From Algoriphagus marinus (GTDB taxonomy: Bacteria; Bacteroidota; Bacteroidia; Cytophagales; Cyclobacteriaceae): 64,000 nucleotides of DNA. The DNA is taken from positions 62,001-126,000 of the forward strand of contig NZ_MSPQ01000001.1 in NCBI RefSeq assembly GCF_001936475.1, given 5' to 3'. Position 1 is the stretch's first letter, and every line of letters starts with the position of its first letter. The notes below the pieces were generated by a model that worked only from the letters and a program-made list of their open reading frames with translations, made no database searches and was not told the origin of the DNA. Both the position numbers and the translations under genes were made by a program. Shown piece after piece: positions 19,301-27,796 of the stretch.

Positions 19301-21468
19301 TGGGCAAAATTTAAATGGTCTGTCAGAATATAGATTGAGTCAGAATGCTCGATATTGGAAATCTTTGAGATTATACTTTTCCCTATTTCCAGCCGAATCT
19401 TCTGCTTCTCAATCTCAGAAAGTAGTCCTAAGGCTGCCTGTTGGATTTTATCATGTTGAAAACCATAATCATCATCACCCGAGCGTTCTTTTGTATTTAG
19501 GTTCTCGATGATGCAAAGTTTTTCGGCGAGCTTGAGCTGCATATCCAGCTCTCCCTCAGTTATATCCACCAAGCCACTTAAAACCTCTATAGAAAATGTA
19601 TTTCCAATGCAAGAAGCGTATTTCAACGTAGTCTGAACTTCTTCAGGAAGTCTGAAAAAAAGCTCCGACATCAGGTCAATGACATTGTCACTGATACTGA
19701 CACGATGGGCCTTTTCGGCGCTATAGGTCCAATGAAGTGTGTTTTGTGAAAGATGTATTACCCCGCTTTCATAAAGCGTAAGAAGACATTGCCTGATAAA
19801 AAATGGATTCCCCAGCGTTTTTCTAAAAACTATTTTTGCCAGTTCCTCTCCACTTTTCTTAGGGATAGAAAGGGAGTCAGCAATGATTTCTTCGACAGAA
19901 TCCTGACCCAAAGGTTCTAAAGCAAAAAGAGTACTTCCCACTCCCTGAGATTGTAACCTGTCTAACATCATCATCAGTGGATGCGACGGAGAAACCTCAT
20001 TTTCCCGATAGGCACAAATGATCAGCAAATGCTTCAAACTTGAATCCAGAAGCGTATTCTCCAGCCATCTTCTGGTCGTAGTATCTAACCACTGCAGATC
20101 ATCCAAGAAAATACACAGCGGATGATCTTCGCTTGCAAAAGATCGAATGAAACTGCTGAATACCTGATCAAATCGGTTTTTGGACTCATTCATGGGAAGA
20201 CTTGGCACTTCCTGCTGAGGTCCGATCAGCAATTCTAAATCGGGCATTATATCAATAATCAGTTGCCCGGAATTACCAACAGCTTTCAAAATGGAGTTTT
20301 TCCAATATTCCTGCTGTTCTTCACTTCGAATTAGAACCTGATTAATCAAATCATTCAGCGCAAGCAATAAAGAACTTAATGGAGGGTTCTTTTTATATTG
20401 TTCAAACTTCCCTGAAATGAAAAAACCTCCTCCTAAATCAATGTATTTCTGAAATTCCCGTACAAAACTAGATTTACCAACTCCGGAATAGCCGCTAACT
20501 AGCGCAAGTTCAGCTCTCTCATTTTTTATCCTTTGAAAAAGCTCATTCATCTGACCTATCTCCTCGTCTCTACCATAGATTTTTGAGGAAATCTGAAATT
20601 GATCTAAGCGATCATGAGTACCTAAGGCAAAATCGTTGATCTCATTGATATCCAGAAGTCGATCCAAACACTGTTGCAAGTCATTCAGCAATCCTGAACA
20701 ACTTTGATATCTTTCAGAGGTATTTTTCTTTAACAGTTTTAAGACAATTTTGCTGATAACCTCTGGAATTTCATCCCGAAACTTATGTGGTGATTCCGGG
20801 ACTAATGCCAAATGAGCGTGCATTAACTCCATCGGATCGGAAAAATGAAAGAGTGTTTTACCAGTTAACATCTCATACAAAACAGCTCCTACAGAATATA
20901 AATCCGTTCGATGATCTATAGGCCTGTTCATCCGGCCCGTTTGTTCTGGAGAAATGTAATGAAGACCTAATTCCAGCGCCTCACTTACATTGGAATAATT
21001 TAAATCCCTCCCTCGCTCTATCGCATAATCAAAACCCCAGACTTTGACCCCGCCAGTCTTATCAACAATAATATTTGAAGGGTTGATATTTTTATGAATG
21101 ATGTTTTTGCTATGGAGATAGTTCACTGCTTTAGTGATCTCCATGGCAATCTTCAAGAAGATAATTAAGTCAAGCTTTCCCCTTTTCAGATAATCTGATA
21201 GAGGCTCCCCTGAAATATCCTCATTGACTAGAATGGGCAAATTTTCCAGATTTTCTAACCCAATAGGTTGAACAATATTTGGATGGGAAAGCTTAGATAA
21301 TATGGAATATTCCTGCTTTAAATGGTTTAAGTCTCGGAATGTAGGGTATGCCGATCTAAAGGTCTGAATAGTAACCGCTTTAGAATCTTGGATACGATTT
21401 GCCTTATAGACTATATACCTTGAGTTCTCCCGAACTTTATCTAATATGTTAAATCTTAAATCAGGCAT
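16357..21468 (-). CDS. Pseudokinase / AAA ATPase / TPR / GAF / adenylate cyclase signalling protein
   Basis: A protein of 1703 residues. Residues about 6-270 form a Ser/Thr-kinase-like domain that keeps SPEQTGRMNR and the helix-C Glu53. It has Gln35 where the ATP-binding Lys is expected, HKN (125-127) instead of HRD, and GFD (145-147) instead of DFG. An ATPase follows from about residue 295 (YGRDEEI; Walker A GYSGVGKSS near 330; Walker B CIFLDDLQWLD), then a long helical TPR-like region, a GAF domain near 1310-1460, a short coiled coil, and a class III cyclase at the end. The cyclase has both metal aspartates (FTDIVNFS, TVGDSYLC) and adenine-specifying Lys and Asp (EKIKTVGD; YDIWGDTVNVASRME). 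It therefore probably makes cAMP from a cytosolic sensor scaffold. The input signal is unknown. Confidence 0.85.
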   Translation of the reverse strand: MPDLRFNILDKVRENSRYIVYKANRIQDSKAVTIQTFRSAYPTFRDLNHLKQEYSILSKLSHPNIVQPIGLENLENLPILVNEDISGEPLSDYLKRGKLDLIIFLKIAMEITKAVNYLHSKNIIHKNINPSNIIVDKTGGVKVWGFDYAIERGRDLNYSNVSEALELGLHYISPEQTGRMNRPIDHRTDLYSVGAVLYEMLTGKTLFHFSDPMELMHAHLALVPESPHKFRDEIPEVISKIVLKLLKKNTSERYQSCSGLLNDLQQCLDRLLDINEINDFALGTHDRLDQFQISSKIYGRDEEIGQMNELFQRIKNERAELALVSGYSGVGKSSFVREFQKYIDLGGGFFISGKFEQYKKNPPLSSLLLALNDLINQVLIRSEEQQEYWKNSILKAVGNSGQLIIDIMPDLELLIGPQQEVPSLPMNESKNRFDQVFSSFIRSFASEDHPLCIFLDDLQWLDTTTRRWLENTLLDSSLKHLLIICAYRENEVSPSHPLMMMLDRLQSQGVGSTLFALEPLGQDSVEEIIADSLSIPKKSGEELAKIVFRKTLGNPFFIRQCLLTLYESGVIHLSQNTLHWTYSAEKAHRVSISDNVIDLMSELFFRLPEEVQTTLKYASCIGNTFSIEVLSGLVDITEGELDMQLKLAEKLCIIENLNTKERSGDDDYGFQHDKIQQAALGLLSEIEKQKIRLEIGKSIISKISNIEHSDSIYILTDHLNFAQRLIDNEALLQKLIELNISASIRAKHANAYESGLIYIRNAMELVQEKKLVVTKEIHRNLNLQRAELEHLAGNNSMVVHFFDEALKNTEDVIDKAKVTIRKIQYYNNIRNFEAAYKACREVTSELGVKIPAGFSPPSLAIEFLKYKAMMGKRDVEELIDLPEMTDEKLKTAILLMAAAGQSAFQIKPELCVLVCAIMVNLCLKHGNTDGGFIGFLGFGPVFHSGILGYRSTGYKIGQLTLGLLEKYQNHGARAEANFVTGYFAIPWRQPAKVMEEYWLNAYESGLEVGDLFHASCASCAIVQSYFMRGVQFEGILESSNSHLDFLRRFQIEEAVLTMSAVTQSIKNLQGKTNSSDSFSDEGFDENVFVKKLESFNSRHFAHFYYINKMQSLYLWEEFDQAFEVSITSDIYLKDSPGMLHTAEHYFYKGMILAALIPNSGGINNLKRKRELSSIVKKFKKYSQNSPSNFEHKYLLLSAELALVSGDFEKAQSEFYSALDSSEKYEYLQIQALVNRRLFELHLKDGKKKIAAIHLSDAVYLYDLLGAKGIVELLVSKSSSSNFSQMEFRFVERADDNKASQKFSNQDLDLKSVMKSSEAISKEIKLKDLLTTLMKIIIENAGAQRMVLLLKSDNEFLVQSESCTKNIEPNLFENLPLKSFDAIAKEVILFSAKNKESVILENAFQDAGFGKDPYILSEKMKSIMVVPLMKQSEVTGIIYLENNLIEGAFTIERLNLINILSSQMAISLENALLYQNMEEKIRLRTRQLNEEKEKSEQLILNILPPEIASELKNNGLSKARHFKNVSVMFTDIVNFSGLCEILSAEDLVSELNYFYCEFDRIVEKYGIEKIKTVGDSYLCAGGLNLTKEFDASNMVLAAFEINEFIGEHMKSTTSEGKPVISMRIGIHTGPVIAGIVGLKKFAYDIWGDTVNVASRMETAGEPGKINISGQTYELIKDRFKCTPRGKIKVKNKGFVEMYFIDSEI

Positions 21469-21700
21469 TTAAAAAGTAGAGGATCAACCAATTGAAATTA
21501 AGTTTAAAGTTAAAAAACATCTGCGATGAGTTTTTGTGAGAGAATCAACTTTTCAAAGTACAAAGAAAATTAATTTTAATTAAATCAATTACTCAAATAA
21601 TCATGCAGATTAAGGAATAATAATGTTTATAAGATTAGTTGATCTTTCCTCTTTCACCAGAAACTCTCCAGTTCCCAAGACAGAATCTACTTTGCCTTTG

Positions 21701-21708
21701 TATCTTTG
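21701..21708 (+). promoter_or_regulatory. Bacteroidota -7 promoter box TATCTTTG at uvrA
   Basis: TATCTTTG matches the TAnnTTTG consensus and ends 6 bases before the uvrA ATG. I find no TTTG at the usual -33 spacing. If it is used, the transcript would be leaderless or nearly so. Confidence 0.4.
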
Positions 21709-21714
21709 CCAGCT

Positions 21715-24531
21715 ATGACCTTGAGTACCAAATCCGCAAAAATCGATATCGACGACCTCGATCCCAAAAAATACATCATTATCAAAAATGCCCGGGTGAA
21801 TAACCTGAAAAGTTTGAGCGTTGCCATTCCAAGAAACAAGTTTGTAGTGGTCACGGGTCTATCGGGTTCGGGTAAATCCTCCTTGGCATTCGATACACTT
21901 TTTGCCGAAGGGCAACGAATGTATGTGGAAAGCTTAAGCTCCTATGCACGCCAATTCCTCGGAAGAATGGAAAAACCGGATGTGGAATACATCAAAGGTG
22001 TGGCGCCAGCGATCGCTATCCAACAAAAGGTCAATACAAAAAACCCTAGATCCACAGTTGGAACAACGACTGAGATCTACGACTATTTAAAATTACTTTT
22101 CTCACGAGTTGGAAAGACTTTCTCACCTGTTTCGGGAAAAGAGGTCAAGCACCATACCGTTACGGATATCGTCAATTACATTCAAGATTTTCCAGATGGG
22201 TCCAAAGTGATGATTTCTTGTCCATTGCAAATGGAACGCGGGCGTAAAATCGAGCAGGAACTAGAATTGCTTTTGCAAAAAGGCTATACCCGGATTTTGA
22301 TTGATGGGGAAGTTTATTTTGTGGAAGACCTGATCGGAGAAAAAAAAGTACCCAAAGGCAAATATGAAATCCTGATCGATCGGGCGAGTGTAAAAAAAGA
22401 CGATGAGGACAATCAATTCAGAATTGCTGATTCCGTGCAGACGGCACTTTTCGAAGGTCATGGAGATGTGAAAATCACGGTTCCTGACCAGGAAACGAAG
22501 ACTTTTTCTGACCGATTCGAATTGGATGGAATGAGCTTCGAACTTCCTTCTGTCAATTTCTTTTCCTTCAACAATCCCTTCGGCGCATGCAAAACCTGTG
22601 AAGGATTCGGTAATGTACTCGGCATCGATCCTGATCTGGTGATTCCGGATAAGGATCTTTCTGTTTATGAAGGAGCCATCGCACCTTGGAGAGGAGAGTC
22701 TTCCAAATCTTGGCTGGATCCGCTTCTCAAAAAAGGAATCGAATTCGATTTCCCCATTCACCGTGCCTATAATGAGCTCAGTGAAAAAGAAAAGACTTTA
22801 CTCTGGACTGGAAATAAATACTTCAAAGGCTTGAATGCCTTTTTCGAAGATCTGGAAACCAAAACCTACAAGATTCAATATCGCGTGATGCTCTCTCGAT
22901 TCAGAGGTCGGACGACTTGTCCGGATTGCCGAGGAACACGCTTGCGCAAAGATGCCTCTTATGTGAAAGTTGGGGGGAAATCCATTCAGGATATTGTACT
23001 GATGCCCATTGATGAGGCATTGCCATTTTTTGAGCAGATTGAACTTGCTCCACATCAAGCCAAAATTGCCAATCGATTGCTGAAGGAAATCGTCAGTCGA
23101 TTGGAATTTATGGATCAGGTGGGCTTGGGGTATTTGACTTTGAACAGATTGACTTCTTCGCTTTCCGGGGGAGAATTTCAGCGAATCAAACTAGCGACAT
23201 CGCTCGGATCAGCCTTGGTTGGTTCCATGTATATTCTGGACGAACCAAGCATCGGTCTTCATCCTAGGGATACTGATCGACTGGTGGGCGTGCTGAAGTC
23301 ACTTCGGGACATGGGAAATACCGTGATTGTAGTAGAACATGAGGAAAAAGTCATGAAAGCTGCAGACCAGATTATTGACATCGGACCTGACGCCGGGGTG
23401 AATGGCGGGGAATTACTTTTCCAAGGACCAATTGAAGAATTGATGACTTCAGCGCAAACCTACACCGCAAAATACCTCCGTGGGGAAGAACAGATTTTCA
23501 AAAAAGAAGGCAATCGAAAGTGGAAAGATAGCATCATCGTAAAAGGCGCTCGGGAAAACAACCTGAAAAACTTAACTGTCAAATTTCCTCTGAATGTACT
23601 TACTACCGTGACAGGAGTTTCAGGTTCGGGAAAATCCACGCTTATTAAGAAAGTGCTTTATCCTGCCTTGGGAAAAATGCTTGGAACGGTCATCGACGAA
23701 AGTGGGAAATATGATCGCATCGAGGGGGATTACAAGCAAATCACCCAAGTGGAATTTGTAGATCAAAACCCAATCGGCAAGTCTTCCCGATCCAATCCAG
23801 TGACTTATGTCAAGGCTTACGATGCGATTCGAGCGCTCTTTTCTGAGCAGCCGGTATCCAAGCAGCGAGGGTACAAACCCGCTTTTTTCTCATTTAACGT
23901 AGATGGTGGTCGCTGCGAAAACTGCTCCGGAGAGGGAATCACTACAGTGGAGATGCAGTTTATGGCTGATATTCATTTGACTTGTGAGGCCTGCAAAGGA
24001 AAGCGATTTAAAAATGAAATATTGGATGTCAAGTACAGAGACAAAGATATATCTGAAGTCCTTCATATGACTATAGATGAAGCTTTAGAGTTTTTCAAAG
24101 GCAAAACTCAAATCATCAACAAACTCCAACCGCTTCAGGAAGTGGGACTCGGCTATATCGGGATGGGACAGAGCTCCAATACCCTATCAGGAGGTGAGGC
24201 TCAGCGGGTGAAACTGGCTTCTTTCCTTGGAAAAGGTGGAACAAAAGCCGGAGATCATATCCTATTTATCTTTGACGAACCGACGACAGGACTACATTTT
24301 CACGACATCAAAAAACTCCTCCACTCCATCAATGCCTTAATTGATCAGGGTCATTCGGTCATCATTATCGAGCATAATACCGAAGTAATCAAGTCCTCAG
24401 ACTGGGTAATTGACCTAGGTCCCGAAGGTGGAAACAAAGGTGGAAATCTGACTTTTGCCGGAACTCCAGAGGATATGATGAAAGAAGAAGGGAATTATAC
24501 TGCGAAGTATTTGCGGGAGGCGTTTGTATAA
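21715..24531 (+). CDS. uvrA: UvrABC excinuclease subunit A
   Basis: About 938 residues from the ATG at 21715, the usual length of UvrA. It has two ABC ATPase halves: Walker A GLSGSGKSS and GVSGSGKST, signature motifs LSGGEFQRIKLA and LSGGEAQRVKLA, Walker B YILDEPSIGLH and FIFDEPTTGLH. Cys pairs for zinc binding are in CKTCEGFG, CPDCRGTR, CENCSGEG and CEACKGKR. It is the damage-sensing ATPase of nucleotide excision repair. Its last 204 bases are repeated with decay at 30843-31045, so the present 3' end may have been brought in by the downstream island. Confidence 0.97.
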   Translation: MTLSTKSAKIDIDDLDPKKYIIIKNARVNNLKSLSVAIPRNKFVVVTGLSGSGKSSLAFDTLFAEGQRMYVESLSSYARQFLGRMEKPDVEYIKGVAPAIAIQQKVNTKNPRSTVGTTTEIYDYLKLLFSRVGKTFSPVSGKEVKHHTVTDIVNYIQDFPDGSKVMISCPLQMERGRKIEQELELLLQKGYTRILIDGEVYFVEDLIGEKKVPKGKYEILIDRASVKKDDEDNQFRIADSVQTALFEGHGDVKITVPDQETKTFSDRFELDGMSFELPSVNFFSFNNPFGACKTCEGFGNVLGIDPDLVIPDKDLSVYEGAIAPWRGESSKSWLDPLLKKGIEFDFPIHRAYNELSEKEKTLLWTGNKYFKGLNAFFEDLETKTYKIQYRVMLSRFRGRTTCPDCRGTRLRKDASYVKVGGKSIQDIVLMPIDEALPFFEQIELAPHQAKIANRLLKEIVSRLEFMDQVGLGYLTLNRLTSSLSGGEFQRIKLATSLGSALVGSMYILDEPSIGLHPRDTDRLVGVLKSLRDMGNTVIVVEHEEKVMKAADQIIDIGPDAGVNGGELLFQGPIEELMTSAQTYTAKYLRGEEQIFKKEGNRKWKDSIIVKGARENNLKNLTVKFPLNVLTTVTGVSGSGKSTLIKKVLYPALGKMLGTVIDESGKYDRIEGDYKQITQVEFVDQNPIGKSSRSNPVTYVKAYDAIRALFSEQPVSKQRGYKPAFFSFNVDGGRCENCSGEGITTVEMQFMADIHLTCEACKGKRFKNEILDVKYRDKDISEVLHMTIDEALEFFKGKTQIINKLQPLQEVGLGYIGMGQSSNTLSGGEAQRVKLASFLGKGGTKAGDHILFIFDEPTTGLHFHDIKKLLHSINALIDQGHSVIIIEHNTEVIKSSDWVIDLGPEGGNKGGNLTFAGTPEDMMKEEGNYTAKYLREAFV

Positions 24532-24683
24532 GGTCTCCAGCGAAGTCCCTACTCCATTACGAGCAAAGCGAAGCAATCTTTAACTTAATTCCTCAATCTA
24601 GTGCTAGACTTTGGATTTTTTTATAATCATCCACCATGAATCAAACTAAATTTTTATACTGATTACCAACAGATTATAACTTT

Positions 24684-24771
24684 ACCTGCTTTTTTATCTT
24701 TAAAAAACTTGACAATTAGGTCTGTTTTTTTTTTTCTTAGCGTAGAATTAAGTTTCAGGCCTAAACTTTTT
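24684..24771 (+). promoter_or_regulatory. Repeated leader element, copy A
   Basis: The core 24703-24771 matches 27816-27882 with three substitutions and a T-run of 11 rather than 9 bases. The 19 bases before it are also similar. Shared marks are CTTGAC, ATTAGGTCTG, the T-run, CTTAGCGT, GAATTAAGTTTCAGG and CTAAACTTTTT. Both copies precede small secreted Cys-rich peptide genes, 35-41 bases from the ATG, so this is a conserved promoter or 5' regulatory region. 24532-24683 holds nothing else I can name. Confidence 0.75.
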
Positions 24772-24812
24772 GAACAAAACAAAATAATTTCTAATCTTTA
24801 AATTCTAAACAA

Positions 24813-25031
24813 ATGAAAAAATCAATTGGAATAATCCTTGGACTCGGTATGATGTTCATAATTTCAATATCCTCAAATTCTCATGCCCAAGTCGTAGCGT
24901 ATGGTTATTATATGAAAACCGAACAATGTCCTGATACTGAAGGGGCACAAAAAAGATGTCGCGAGGGCGGGTCAGACTGGTGCCAAGTCAGTCAGCAAAC
25001 TTCTTGTCCTGAATTTCAGGGCTTAGGATAA
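24813..25031 (+). CDS. Small secreted Cys-rich peptide 1
   Basis: A 72-residue product. A signal peptide of about 26 residues (MKKSIGIILGLGMMFIISIS...SHAQ) leaves a mature peptide of about 46 residues with four Cys (EQCPD, KRCRE, DWCQV, TSCPE), enough for two disulfides. I do not recognise the family. In Bacteroides, NVEALA-type small secreted proteins sit next to 6-bladed propeller lipoproteins, and the arrangement here is the same without the NVEALA motif. It follows leader copy A and precedes a hairpin and a propeller gene. Export to the periplasm or outside is clear; function is unknown. Confidence 0.7.
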   Translation: MKKSIGIILGLGMMFIISISSNSHAQVVAYGYYMKTEQCPDTEGAQKRCREGGSDWCQVSQQTSCPEFQGLG

Positions 25032-25047
25032 TTAACCTCTAATTTAA

Positions 25048-25079
25048 CCTCTAGGATAAACTCCTAGAGGTCTTTTCTT
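25048..25079 (+). terminator. Hairpin between peptide 1 and propeller 1 (attenuator-like)
   Basis: Perfect 9-base stem, CCTCTAGGA and TCCTAGAGG, with a 5-base loop, then TCTTTTCTT. The propeller ATG starts at the end of the T-rich tail, so the hairpin would let the peptide be made in excess over the lipoprotein. Confidence 0.75.
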
Positions 25080-26243
25080 ATGAAAACTAATTTAATCGCT
25101 TTTATTCTTGTGGTTCTGGGTGCTTGCGCCACCCCAAAAAATGAATCTGAAGATAATATCTTTATCAATTTGGATGGATCGGTAGCTGGCAAAACCTCTG
25201 ACATTGTGGATTCTTTTGACTATTTATTGATTGATTATTCAGAAGATTTTCCCATCGTCCAACCTTATAGAATTCTTTTTTACGAGAACTTGATATTTAT
25301 TGAGGACAATACCCAAAATCATATATTCATAATAGATCAAAACGGGAAGGTCTTAAATGTCATAAAAAGTCAGGGAAATGGACCAAGGCAGTTTAGTTAT
25401 ATTGATGATTTTCAAGTTGAAAAAAACAAAATCCTCATTAAGGACACCCTTTTGGACAAATTCATCGCTTTTGATTTTCAGGGAAACTTTCTCTACGAAG
25501 AAAAAGCCAGCAATAAAGCGATAGATTTCTATGCAGCAAAAGATTTTAAACTACACTTCTTTAGCAATAGACTTAATCAAGGAGAATTCAACTTGGTGAA
25601 AGAAAATATCGAAGGAAAAATAATAGAACAAAATTATCCACCGAAGGAAGGATACGCAGGTAGAAAAATTTTTTCTTTGGAACAGGATTTTATTGAAGAT
25701 AAAACAAAGAAACAAATAGTTTTAAAAATTCCTTTCTCATACGACATCGCTTTTTTTGATTTGAATGGAGACTTACAAAAAATAAAGACGTTTGATTTTG
25801 GCCCGTATAACTTATCAGATTCAGATCGACTATTTTTTTCAAATGGCCGATTTGATGATGCTCCAGAAGATGAATATTCAAATCTTGTAGAGTATATTAA
25901 TCAGTTTTTTGCTGTAGGAAACAAGTATTACATGTTCCTTACAAAGGGAAGAAAAGAAAGCCATTTGATTTTATTGGATCGAGGATTGAATCCACAAAAT
26001 CAATATCTTAAAATAGAAAACGATCTTGATGGGTTGCCTATTATAAATTTTCCAAGATGGCAGCGGGAAGGTCAGCTCGTACAAAGACTTTCTTCAACCA
26101 CTTTTTTAAATAATTATCTTAGAAATGAGGACTTATTAAAATCGAAGTTTCCAGAGGCAAAAATTCACGATTTTGTTGAAAAAAATCGTTACAAATTAGA
26201 GCGGGATTGGTTGGTTTTGATTTTTTGGAATCTTAAGGAATAA
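25080..26243 (+). CDS. 6-bladed beta-propeller lipoprotein 1
   Basis: A protein of 387 residues with a lipobox at Cys16 (VVLGAC). Propeller strands recur, for example LIFIEDNTQNHIFIIDQNGK, SQGNGPRQFSYIDDFQVEKN and FIAFDFQGNFLYEE; the 'GxGPxxF' loop is typical of Bacteroidota 6-bladed propeller lipoproteins. It is probably surface or periplasmic and binds a partner rather than catalysing a reaction. It directly follows peptide 1 and its hairpin; the pair is repeated in altered form at 27.9-30.8 kb. Confidence 0.75.
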   Translation: MKTNLIAFILVVLGACATPKNESEDNIFINLDGSVAGKTSDIVDSFDYLLIDYSEDFPIVQPYRILFYENLIFIEDNTQNHIFIIDQNGKVLNVIKSQGNGPRQFSYIDDFQVEKNKILIKDTLLDKFIAFDFQGNFLYEEKASNKAIDFYAAKDFKLHFFSNRLNQGEFNLVKENIEGKIIEQNYPPKEGYAGRKIFSLEQDFIEDKTKKQIVLKIPFSYDIAFFDLNGDLQKIKTFDFGPYNLSDSDRLFFSNGRFDDAPEDEYSNLVEYINQFFAVGNKYYMFLTKGRKESHLILLDRGLNPQNQYLKIENDLDGLPIINFPRWQREGQLVQRLSSTTFLNNYLRNEDLLKSKFPEAKIHDFVEKNRYKLERDWLVLIFWNLKE

Positions 26244-26258
26244 AATAACATCTGATCT

Positions 26259-26282
26259 AGCGCAAGTCTTCGGACTTGTGCT
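26259..26282. repeat. REP-like hairpin with TTCG loop
   Basis: Stem AGCGCAAGTC / GACTTGTGCT (one G-T pair) around TTCG. No T-run follows, so it looks more like a REP-type palindrome than a terminator. Related fragments (GTACAAGTCTGAATACTTG) follow at 26311-26330. Confidence 0.5.
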
Positions 26283-26363
26283 TATCATGTTGAAGTCTTC
26301 AGTTGATTTAAGTACAAGTCTGAATACTTGAACCAGTTTAGCCTAGGTGATTTTGTCCTCTGG

Positions 26364-27506
26364 TTACTTTCCCAAAAACTCAGGCAACCCCATCGCCCTT
26401 ACTTTATCAGAAAGCGGATATCCCTCTCCAATTCTACAGATCACAATACCTTTTTCGGCTCCGGTATCTTCCATGGAGATTTGAAGGCCTTTGGTGAGTT
26501 TTGGTGAGAGCGTATTCTTGATTTCGATGGCAGTTTTCACTATGCCATTTTTCACCAAAAGCAGATCACATTCCGCTCCTTGATGGGTGCGGTAGAAATA
26601 GTATTCGTATTGATCTCCGAAAGTGGCCGTAATCTGTTCGATCACAAACCCCTCCCATGAAGCACCAATCTGCACGAGATTCTGCAAAGCTTCCATCGAG
26701 TTTATCCCAGTCAGCGCATGTAGCAAGCCCGAGTCTCGGATAAAGACTTTGGGAGATTTTACAAGACGTTTCTTGATATTGTGATGATAGGGCTGCAGCA
26801 CACGAACCATAAAGGAACCTTCCAGAAATTCGAGGTAACGATTTACCGTCGGACGTGTAATCCCCAATGCTCTGGCAAAACTTTCTCCATTCCAGATTCC
26901 TCCTTGGGCATTTGCCAGCATAATCCAGAACCGCTCCACCAGCCTTGGATCTGTACTCAAGCCTATTTGGGCCAGATCCCTTTCCAGATAGGTCTTGATA
27001 AAATTCTGCCTCCAAATCTGACTTTCGCGATCCGTTTTCGCCAAAAAGGATAAAGGAAAACCACCTCGAATCCAGAGCTTTTCGAATTCTGAATCCTCGA
27101 TTTCTCCCAAGAAAAAAGGCTTCAATTCCAAATAGCCAATCCGCCCAGCCAAGGAATCCGCAGAACTTCTGATCAAATCCGGTGAAGCAGACCCCAGCAA
27201 AATGAATCTTCCTGGTTCGCGTTGCTCATCGATCAGGCTACGGAGTTCTGCAAACAATTCCGGCATCAATTGAATCTCATCGAGAATCACCGTTTTATCC
27301 GCCTGTCCTTTCAGAAAAAGTTCTGCATCCACCAATTTAGCACGATCAGAGGCTTTTTCCAGGTCTATATAAATACTGTCCTTTTCGAGTTTCAGGTTCT
27401 TGACAAGCGTAGTTTTCCCCAGCTGCCTTGGCCCAAGGAGTCCAACAGCTGGAAAAATAGAAAGGTATTCCTTAAGTAATGGAAAAATTAAGCGGTCTTT
27501 TACCAT
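26364..27506 (-). CDS. AAA ATPase with C-terminal DUF4143 domain
   Basis: A protein of 380 residues. Walker A is GPRQLGKTT (residues 24-32) and Walker B TVILDEIQLMP. A winged-helix segment (SFARALGITRPTVNRYLEFLE) and the DUF4143 region with PKVFIRDSGLLHALTG and GASWEGFVIEQI follow. A PD-(D/E)xK-like tail is seen (GAECDLLLV...AIEIKNT). The family is abundant and often mobile in Bacteroidota, with no agreed function. The gene runs against the flanking peptide/propeller genes. Its start codon sits inside one of two palindromes. Confidence 0.9.
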   Translation of the reverse strand: MVKDRLIFPLLKEYLSIFPAVGLLGPRQLGKTTLVKNLKLEKDSIYIDLEKASDRAKLVDAELFLKGQADKTVILDEIQLMPELFAELRSLIDEQREPGRFILLGSASPDLIRSSADSLAGRIGYLELKPFFLGEIEDSEFEKLWIRGGFPLSFLAKTDRESQIWRQNFIKTYLERDLAQIGLSTDPRLVERFWIMLANAQGGIWNGESFARALGITRPTVNRYLEFLEGSFMVRVLQPYHHNIKKRLVKSPKVFIRDSGLLHALTGINSMEALQNLVQIGASWEGFVIEQITATFGDQYEYYFYRTHQGAECDLLLVKNGIVKTAIEIKNTLSPKLTKGLQISMEDTGAEKGIVICRIGEGYPLSDKVRAMGLPEFLGK

Positions 27507-27544
27507 GAAAATCGAAAGTATGATTTACGGATTTCATGGTAAAA
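27499..27544. repeat. Palindromic repeat over the start codon of the ATPase gene
   Basis: Arms TTTACCATGAAAATCG and CGGATTTCATGGTAAA (one mismatch) enclose about 14 bases. The ATPase ATG (27506-27504 on the minus strand) lies in the left arm. Likely an autoregulatory operator or an element end. Confidence 0.7.
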
Positions 27545-27574
27545 TTGTAAATATTAATTTAGAATAACAAAGAT

Positions 27575-27619
27575 TTTACCATGAAAATCGAAAGTACGAT
27601 TTACGATTTTCATGGTAAA
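27575..27619. repeat. Second copy of the palindrome, perfect arms
   Basis: Arms TTTACCATGAAAATCG and CGATTTTCATGGTAAA are exact reverse complements around a 13-base loop, and the loop is nearly the same as in the first copy. The two copies are 76 bases apart. The remainder of 27620-27796 shows no gene or clear signal. Confidence 0.75.
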
Positions 27620-27796
27620 TTACATTTTCAATTGAGATGAATGGTTTTGATAAAAATTCCTCCATTTGAAACCCAATTGAGCGTTGAATTTCTTATTCGA
27701 CCAGGACAGTTTCTTTGGCTGTAACTATTTCCTATCGACTGAGACAAAGTCAATTCATTATTTTATATTATTGATTTATAGCGGTTTAATAAATTC

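Noticed and set aside
24548-24580. ATTACGAGCAAAGCGAAGCAATCT, like an interspersed repeat common in Bacteroidota
   Set aside because: Only one copy is seen in the window, so a repeat family cannot be shown here.
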